From Bolinopsis microptera (taxonomy: Eukaryota > Ctenophora > Tentaculata > Lobata > Bolinopsidae), in NCBI RefSeq assembly GCF_026151205.1, contig NC_087074.1, positions 1,552,001 through 1,612,000 on the forward strand: 60,000 nucleotides of DNA. The letters run 5' to 3'. The first letter of the stretch is position 1. Every line of letters starts with the position of its first letter. Positions 53,843 through 60,000 of this stretch are shown piece after piece. The notes under the pieces were generated by a model. The model did no database searches. It was not told the DNA's origin and saw nothing but the letters and a program-made list of their open reading frames with translations. The position numbers and the translations under genes were made by a program.

Positions 53843-54258
53843 TTACCGTGGTAGTTACTGGGTGGGTCCCTTATATTGGCTTATATTTTATTGGTTTATG
53901 ATATCGGCGTTAGTATTAAGTCTTTCCCCAATACATACTTACATAGGGCTGCACTTCTTGCTGTATTCAGCTTTCTCTAATTTTCTTCATCACAAAGGTT
54001 ACGAAAACAAAAGTTTTTATCTTACATTAATAACAAAATATTACAGTCTAATGAGATACACATTTTAGACTTTATATGTCTCAATTGCTATCTCGAAATC
54101 AAATTGCACAAGAAAATCAACTTTACATTAACTTTATTTATAAAATGTATATTTTAAGTTACTTGTACACTTACAGCAACTATTATCTATACAATAATTT
54201 TCAAGTACTCCATATTGTGTTAGTGGGTATCATAATTTAAAACATGTAACATCAGGAA

Positions 54259-56893
54259 ATGGAGGAGCTTGAAAAGAAGATAACTGACTCTGTTGAAAAA
54301 CACAAGCACGATCTGGAACAATACTGTTTATCTAACACTGGTTCTGTGGATATCTTACAATGGAAACTGTTCTCTAAATTATCTGACAGCACCACGCCTC
54401 TTTCACAGTTACTGGAATGTAAAGAACATAATCAGAGACAGAGCGGTGTTAGAAGCGTTCATGACAAGTGGAGACGTAGAGAATGGAGACTGGATGAGAG
54501 CTCTTGATTTGTTAAAATCCATCCTCCGGTTAGATCCTCACGCTACCAAACATCCAGTCAAACTGAAGTTAGCTGTGGCTGTAGCACTTACCTTTGCAAT
54601 GCCTGTTATCTCGTATGCATTGAGGAAGGAAGGTAAGGAAATTGATCCAATTAGGCGGTATCTAAGCTTTGTAAGATGGTGGGACATGAAGCCTAGTCCT
54701 CTTTTTGGAATGTTAGACAAGATGACCTGCTGGCATCTTCGATATGTGGTGGGATCCTTTGCAGAGGATGACGAGTTAGAGTGGGCCAGGATAAACATAC
54801 CTCTCGAGTTTCAATCCTCAGAAAAGATAGGAAAGGCCACATTCTCCATGACAAAAAAAAGGGCGAAAAATGATGAAGGTGTTTCAATCCATAGCGGTCC
54901 TGCGTTTTATAACCACCGTCCTCGAACCCTGATGCTTCTCCACAAGGAAGGGGGAGTTTGTGGGGCGGTGTCCAATTTTGGGGCTGCAGCCTGTCAAGCT
55001 TTTGGGGTACCAGCAATGCCAATAGGGCAGCCTGGACACTGTGCCTTTACTTGGTACACGGATGGAGGATGGGTTCTAGGTAATAAAATAAGAGGATGGG
55101 ATGAGTCAAAGTATCATAAAAGGGTCCAGGCTCAGTGGAGTAGGTCTGCTCTCTTTATACGACTCATAAACGACGCTCAAACTGGTGAGAAGTATTTGTT
55201 GTCTGAAAAGTTGCGTCTAGCTGTTAACTTTCTGGATCCTGCGGAGCGATTTAAACTTCTATTCTCACGTGTTGTCCCCGTATGCCCAGAGAATTACAGC
55301 ACTTGGCAAGATGTTCTTTACTCGGCAAAGGAAATCGGATTGGTCGGTAACTCTCACTCTTTCAAAAATGTTGCAGATTGTAAACCGGTCACAGTTAGCT
55401 CAGCTGGAAATAGGGCTCAAAATATAACAGAGCTTTCCGGCAGTGAATGGTGGACAGGGGACCAAACAGCCTGGATTGAAATTGATCTAGTTACAGCTTG
55501 CACAGTTGATCATGTGAAAATACACTGGTGGGGGCATACTAAGGCAAATCATTTCAAAATCTTTGCCATCATGGAAAATGGAGAAAAAATACTGGTGAAA
55601 ACAGAAATAGACCAAACATTTGATGAAGGGGAGGAGAACAAAAAGCGTAATCAGTGGATCAACATTTCTGGTTGGTTGGTGGAAACTTGCCAAATAAGGT
55701 TGGAGCTTTCTGACGGTAACAGAGACCCTTCCAAGAACAAAGGGATGTCGTTTGGTTTACGGCAAATGCAAGTTTTTGCAATCAAAACCTCCGACGAAGA
55801 AAAAGTCTCTCCCATTGCACCAAGTTTACTCAATGTAGATAAGGCTCTCGAGGAGGAAGTGGAAATCCAAGTCAAGGAATCCACAGGAGTAAGAGTTATA
55901 TCTGAGGGTAAACCTGTCCGTGTTAGCTCTACTCAGGATAGGGGTAAAAATATAACCGAGCTTTCCGAGAGTCAATGGTGGACAGGGGACGAAACAGCCT
56001 GGATAGAAATCGATCTAAAGACAGGTTGCATAGTTGACCACGTGCGAATACACTGGTGGGGGCATACAAAAGCAAATCATTTCAAAATCTTTGCCATCAT
56101 GGAAAATGGAGACAAAATCCAGGTGAAAACAGAAATAGACCAAACATTTGATGAAGGGGAGGAGAACAAAAAGCGTAATCAGTGGATCAACATTTCCGGT
56201 TGGTTGGTGAAAACTTGCCAAATAAGATTGGAGCTTTCTGACGGTAACAAAGACCCTTCCAAGAACAAAGGGATGTCGTTTGGTTTGCGTCAAGTTGTCA
56301 TATTTGGCATTGAAAAGGAGAATGTCTGTAACATAACCAAACCAAGGTGGCGAGAGCTGATAGAGCTTGTAAGAAAGGAGGAAAAAAAGTTTCAGGAAGT
56401 GATTCCAGAATTTCTGAAAATATTCAACGGGCTTGGTTTGTTTGGTGGACAAGCAGAAGAATCATTGTTTGCTGGTGTTAGTGTTGAGAATGTTGAGAAT
56501 TATCTTCAAAAGTTTATTTATAAAACTAACGAAATGTCTGGACATTTGGAGGACACTGTATCGGAAGGAAAATGTTCAGAATCGTGGCTGGAATTGGATT
56601 TGGGTAACATCTGTTTGATTAAGAGCGTAGAAATAGACTGGGATTTAAATATAGCAGCAGAAAAAGTAAGCTTAACTATCAAAACAGCTTCAGGAAACAA
56701 AAGGTTTAATAGATTAGAGTTGTTGAATCAGATTGGTAGGAGACTACGGTTAAATTTCTCTGCTGAGAAATCTGCAGTGAAGTCAGTTAAGGTTATCGGA
56801 GTCGAGTTTACAAACAAGATGATTCTTGAAGGGAAGATCAGAAGACTTCTCAAAAACCATCCCTTTGTAGTAACTACTCTGTTAGAAAAGTAA
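54259..56893 (+). pseudogene. transglutaminase-like/discoidin protein, copy 6 (frameshifted, divergent)
   Basis: Starts MEELEKK but an 8-bp deletion near 54427 (after the LLECKE motif) shifts the frame; the body is open from there to 56893. The catalytic region keeps GGVCGAVS and GQPGHCAF but the aspartate of GNDIS is lysine (GNKIR, codon 55085-55087), with several other changes clustered at 55060-55190. Both discoidin domains are of a distinct type (HWWGHTKANHF, TFDEGEENKKRNQW). Either this is a decaying copy or, if translated from an internal start, a catalytically altered variant. The fresh deletion alongside many clean codons favours recent inactivation. Confidence 0.8.
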
Positions 56894-57151
56894 CTGAACC
56901 TTCATTGTCTTACCCTATTTTATATTATACAGAAATGAACATCGTTCTTATGATTTAAAAGCAATAATCTACATAATCAGCTCACATCCAAGTCTTTATA
57001 GTATCGTTTGGAATGATTAAATTATTATCATAATTAATTGTTTCAATTGACAAAAAAGTAAAGCATGATATTATTTCTAATAGTCTCAGAAGTAATTTCG
57101 CGAAAAGGCCCCGTTAGTCGTCAACATTGTAAGTTAACAGTTTACGTGCCT
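56894..57151. other. right edge of the array
   Basis: Similarity to the other spacers fades at about 56975. After that the sequence is unique and AT-rich with no supported gene. Confidence 0.5.
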
Positions 57152-57246
57152 TCAACCTCCTAGTAGGAGATCATCCTCTTGAATATTGTTTGCCTGAACA
57201 GCTCCTGCTGGGAGTCTCTTCAAAACGCACCAGACTTCAAAACAGG

Positions 57247-57420
57247 CTGCACGCGCCAGGCTGCAGGCTGCAGGCTGCACGCACCAGGCTGCAGGCTGCA
57301 CACGCCAAGCTGCAGGCTGCACACGCCAAGCTGCAGGCTGCACGCACCAGGCTGCAGGCTGCACGCGCCAGGCTGCACCCGCCAGGCTGCAGGCTGCACG
57401 CACCAGGCTGCAGGCTGCAC
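57247..57420. repeat. 21-bp minisatellite in the receptor tail
   Basis: About eight units of 21 bp built from CCAGGCTGCAGGCTGCACG, one of them shortened to 14 bp. On the minus strand it encodes a VQPAAWR/C heptad in one frame and ACSL units in another. The short unit switches the receptor tail between these frames. Confidence 0.9.
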
Positions 57421-57715
57421 AGAGAGAACTCACAACATCTCCACGTAGTGAAGAGCTCCTGGATATGATGATGAGAGGGGTGAGAAGAGCACTGAGCAGA
57501 GGCAGAGTAGAGCTGACTATACCTTGCAGGAAACACTCGTCAACAGAACCTTCTCCTACCTCACTAAACACTTCCTTGTAGTAGATAGTGAGAGCAGCAA
57601 TACCAGAGTTGCAGATAACGAATACCAGAGATAAGAGAAAGACGGTGACGTTCACGTGATTCCAGTCAGTGAGGTACACGTGGTCACCTGCTGTATCATG
57701 TGCTGTGTCAGATGT

Positions 57716-57766
57716 TGAGCAGCTTGCACGTGGGCAGCTTGCACGTGGGCAGCTTGCACGTGGGCA
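57716..57766. repeat. 15-bp minisatellite, 3 units
   Basis: Three GCAGCTTGCACGTGG units encode PRASC repeats on the minus strand, in the segment after TM5 of the receptor. Confidence 0.85.
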
Positions 57767-58038
57767 GCAGAGGAGCCGCGCACGTGGAGACTGGGTGTGA
57801 TATCGCCGATATTCTACCACTATTAGCTGTGTTATGAGGCACATCACCACTATTACAACTGGTATGAGGAATATGAGTGACACTAGAGTAGCCGTGATGC
57901 TGATCTGTACTCCAAAAGGAAGTTTGACAATCCATAATCTACCCAGGTCATACACCAAGTTGTGGCCGACGTAAGCCATGACCATGTTGAACCAAATAGT
58001 GAACCAAGGGCGGTTAAAAGTGTTGCTAGTGGCTGCAT

Positions 58039-58327
58039 CAGTGGCGTAACGAAAGGCCCTGCTGACCCCGCTGTGCAGGGGGGCGCCGTCTTAGGGGGGC
58101 GCCAAATCGTCGTTTGAATGTGGGACAATTTCGAAAACTTAACTAAAGTACTAGCAAAACTGCGCGTTTTGCTCTAGATACACACTTTTTTAGAGATTTT
58201 ACCGGCGTATTCTCTAAAATCACCTAATTTGTTCAATTTTAGGGAGGGGCACCAAAAGGGGAGGGGGCGCCAACAGGGGGGCGCTTTTTTTGGCAGGGGG
58301 GCGCCAACAGGCAACGTTACGCCACTG
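58039..58327. mobile_element. 289-bp hAT MITE inside the receptor exon
   Basis: Perfect inverted ends CAGTGGCGTAACG (58039-58051) and complement (58315-58327) with an exact 8-bp target duplication GGCTGCAT (58031-58038, 58328-58335). The CAGTGGCGTAAC terminus is typical of hAT elements. The interior is rich in GGGGGGCGCC. The receptor frame is continuous across the target site when the element and one duplication are disregarded, so it landed in coding sequence after TM4. Confidence 0.95.
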
Positions 58328-58712
58328 GGCTGCATCGTAATATAAATCCATGAAACAGAGAAGAAGAAGAACCATCACATGAAAAAACACTGCCAATTTA
58401 AGAATACGTTTATTTAAACGATAGAAAGGATTGCAGATGTTTATAGTTCTAATAACGGCCATCACAACGTTAAAGAAGATGGAGCAAGCATAACCCAGCA
58501 GTCCAAACAGTGCATGGAACATAGCTATTCCTGTAGCAATCCAGTTTGAGATATGAGACGTCCCATATTACAGGCAGAGGACGCTGATAGCTATAACAGA
58601 CTGTCCCAGAGCAGTGACAGATCAGAGAGGGATATCAGAAGAAACAAGAGGGCCAGGGATGTTAGATTGTTGGTTTGACGGTAGTAACGGGTGATGAATA
58701 AAAAATGAGACT

Positions 58713-59885
58713 ACATGTTTTTTAGCCCTCAGCTTCCACCTGAACAAAATTTTGATATTTTACTACAACCACCAGTTACTCTGGACGATACTCAAACAGT
58801 TTCCGCCCCGATTTGATCAAATTGGTTGATCTTTGTCCCCGATAATGGTCTCGAACTAGTGGAGGGGTCCTATGAACATTTTACAGTAAAGCACTGATCA
58901 CAGAAGTCGCCTCACAGGTAGTTAAAGCTTCCATACCAAACAAGAATTGCGCCGGTTAGCGGACGCTAGATTTTCATCAACCGTAGTGATTGCTATGCCT
59001 TTTAAAATTTAAAATTAAAATTAACGATAGTTTCATGTTGGTCAAAATATTAAATAATGGTTCTTTATTCACCATTCTTGGGGCGCTACGGAACACAAAA
59101 TGGAGGGGTTGCCATTGTCAATTAGTCAAATTTAAAAAGTTAAATGACCGGACACCGTAGCGCCTGCGCCTGTGTGGTGATATGCAGTTAAAAGTCGTGA
59201 AATCCGTAGTAGGTAATGCAACTCATAATAACATTTATGGTCCATTTCGTATAACAAATCAAGCACTCACAACAAAACGAGATGTTAGTACGTTGTTCCG
59301 CATCATGATCAATGATCAAGTAAAAAAAAGCGTGAGCTACTTAACACATCCGGGAAATCGCTTGTTATCTAAATCAATTGGCGCCGCGCAATCGAAAGTG
59401 TAATTCGATCAATCGTCAAATCGTGTAAACGTATGCGGAGGGTAACCATGGCGACTACACCTACTGCTCTGCGCGCAGAGAATATGCATTAAAATAACGT
59501 ATGCGGAGGGTTATGCATGTTTTCCTTTGTGAAAAGACTCACGAAAAAGCTACCTACCCACCATACCCATTCTCGAATCCTTCCACTTCTATACATCTAT
59601 TGCCTTTTTAAAGAAAAAGACAGTCGATGTAAAAAATGTTTAGCAGAGAGTATGCCTAAACTTCCTATCTATCACATCCTAAAGCGATTTTAGCAGCAGA
59701 GGTCGGTAGCCAGAGCTACAGAGACAAAAAGGCCATCCTGTATTCTGGCACTTACGAAAATGACCCAGTAGGAACTGCTGGTGAGCCACATAACCGGCAC
59801 CCTACCGAGATCCCTGGTGATCCGTTTTGGCTGTACTCTCGGTTATATTTCCAGGGCAGTCACATGACTAAAGGTTTGGGGGGGG
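58713..59885. other. no recognisable gene
   Basis: Mixed sequence. A 73-codon plus-strand ORF at 59182-59403 matches nothing I know. AACGTATGCGGAGGGT occurs twice (59428-59443, 59496-59511), 68 bp apart. Confidence 0.4.
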
Positions 59886-59968
59886 TGTAACCCAAAAAAA
59901 CCCAAAAAAACCCAATCCCAGTATGACCTTTTTCAGGGTAGGAGTTGGGTTTTTTTGGGTTTTTTACA
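59886..59968. repeat. CCCAAAAAAA inverted repeat
   Basis: TGTAACCCAAAAAAACCC at the left faces its near-complement ending TTTTTTTGGGTTTTTTACA at the right across ~35 nt. It looks like the end of, or a whole, small fold-back element. The window ends soon after, so its extent is unknown. Confidence 0.6.
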
Positions 59969-60000
59969 AATTTTTCCTTTGAGGGAAATAAAATCATGTA

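Larger units (their letters stand above)
52518..54258. promoter_or_regulatory. shared divergent promoter region, pair 6, interrupted
   Basis: Same module as in other pairs with CCAAT at 53055-53059 and CTATTTATAG at 53203-53212. A 554-bp element at 53289-53842 separates these sites from the TGase-discoidin start. A minimal ATG-TAA upstream ORF lies at 54244-54249, 9 nt before the ATG. Confidence 0.6.
57152..58710 (-). pseudogene. rhodopsin-type 7TM receptor exon, disrupted
   Basis: From a likely splice acceptor (complement of 58711-58712) the minus strand reads the end of TM1 (FLFITRYYRQTNNLTS), TM2 with LISLSDLSLLW, then after a frameshift and an in-frame TAA (near 58575) ISNWIATGIAMF, TM3 and the DRY-equivalent AVIRTINICNPFYR, TM4 (AVFFHVMVLLLLCF), a 289-bp MITE, then TM5 (SLIFLIPVVIVVMCLI), TM6 (FLLSLVFVICNSGI) and TM7 ending TPLIIISR, the NPxxY position. 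The loop and tail hold two coding minisatellites. A class A-like receptor from this pattern; ligand unknown. Frameshift, stop and MITE make it a pseudogene in this haplotype. Confidence 0.7.

Noticed and set aside
59182-59403. 73-codon plus-strand ORF
   Set aside because: No recognisable motif, no context, and length within chance expectation.

Overview
The window is nuclear DNA from an invertebrate animal. Evidence for this is the last exon of a chromatin assembly factor 1 p60-like gene, a broken 7TM receptor, BTB/POZ proteins, two kinds of non-LTR retrotransposon, many short DNA transposons and CCCTAA (metazoan-type telomere) repeats. The repeat mix would suit a cnidarian or another early-branching or marine invertebrate, but I cannot fix the species. 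There is no prokaryotic or viral gene organisation.

Region by region. 1-9400 is gene-poor: a fresh 1.25-kb tandem duplication (2061-4553), structured hairpins, and short nonautonomous DNA transposons with readable ends and target-site duplications (7740-7899, 8473-8867). 9446-10052 (minus) is the CHAF1B-like terminal exon. 10399-17330 is a CR1/Jockey-type LINE split by a complete L1/Tx1-type LINE (10909-15563) with a 12-bp target duplication and an intact 1259-codon ORF.

17983-56975 is the main feature: a ~39-kb array of one repeated module. Each full module is a head-to-head pair. The minus-strand gene is an intronless BTB/POZ protein of about 550 aa. The plus-strand gene is an intronless protein of about 880-920 aa with a transglutaminase/peptide-N-glycanase-like core (Cys-His-Asp) followed by discoidin (F5/8 type C)-like domains. 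A shared ~1.1-kb upstream region lies between them, with a conserved CCAAT box and a MEF2-like site. There are six BTB copies (1, 3, 4 and 6 open; 2 and 5 broken) and four TGase-discoidin copies (3 and 5 open; 1 and 6 frameshifted). BTB2 and BTB4 have lost or never had a partner. Only pair 3 has both genes open. Copies differ by patchwork substitutions, small indels and one in-frame 657-bp internal duplication, as expected from gene conversion and unequal crossing-over.

The array is invaded by mobile DNA: a ~4-kb long-inverted-repeat element (24324-28283) that holds a hAT-type element full of a 42-bp satellite, an element carrying (CCCTGA)n/(CCCTAA)n inside the BTB6/TGase6 promoter, and a GIY-YIG fragment with a mariner-type MITE.

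57152-58710 (minus) is a 7TM receptor exon disabled by a frameshift, a stop and a 289-bp hAT MITE. The rest is unassigned.

Inferred joint role: divergent transcription should co-express a possible CUL3-adaptor-type BTB protein with a glycan- or amide-acting cysteine enzyme; neither has an obvious signal peptide, so an intracellular partnership is plausible but untested.
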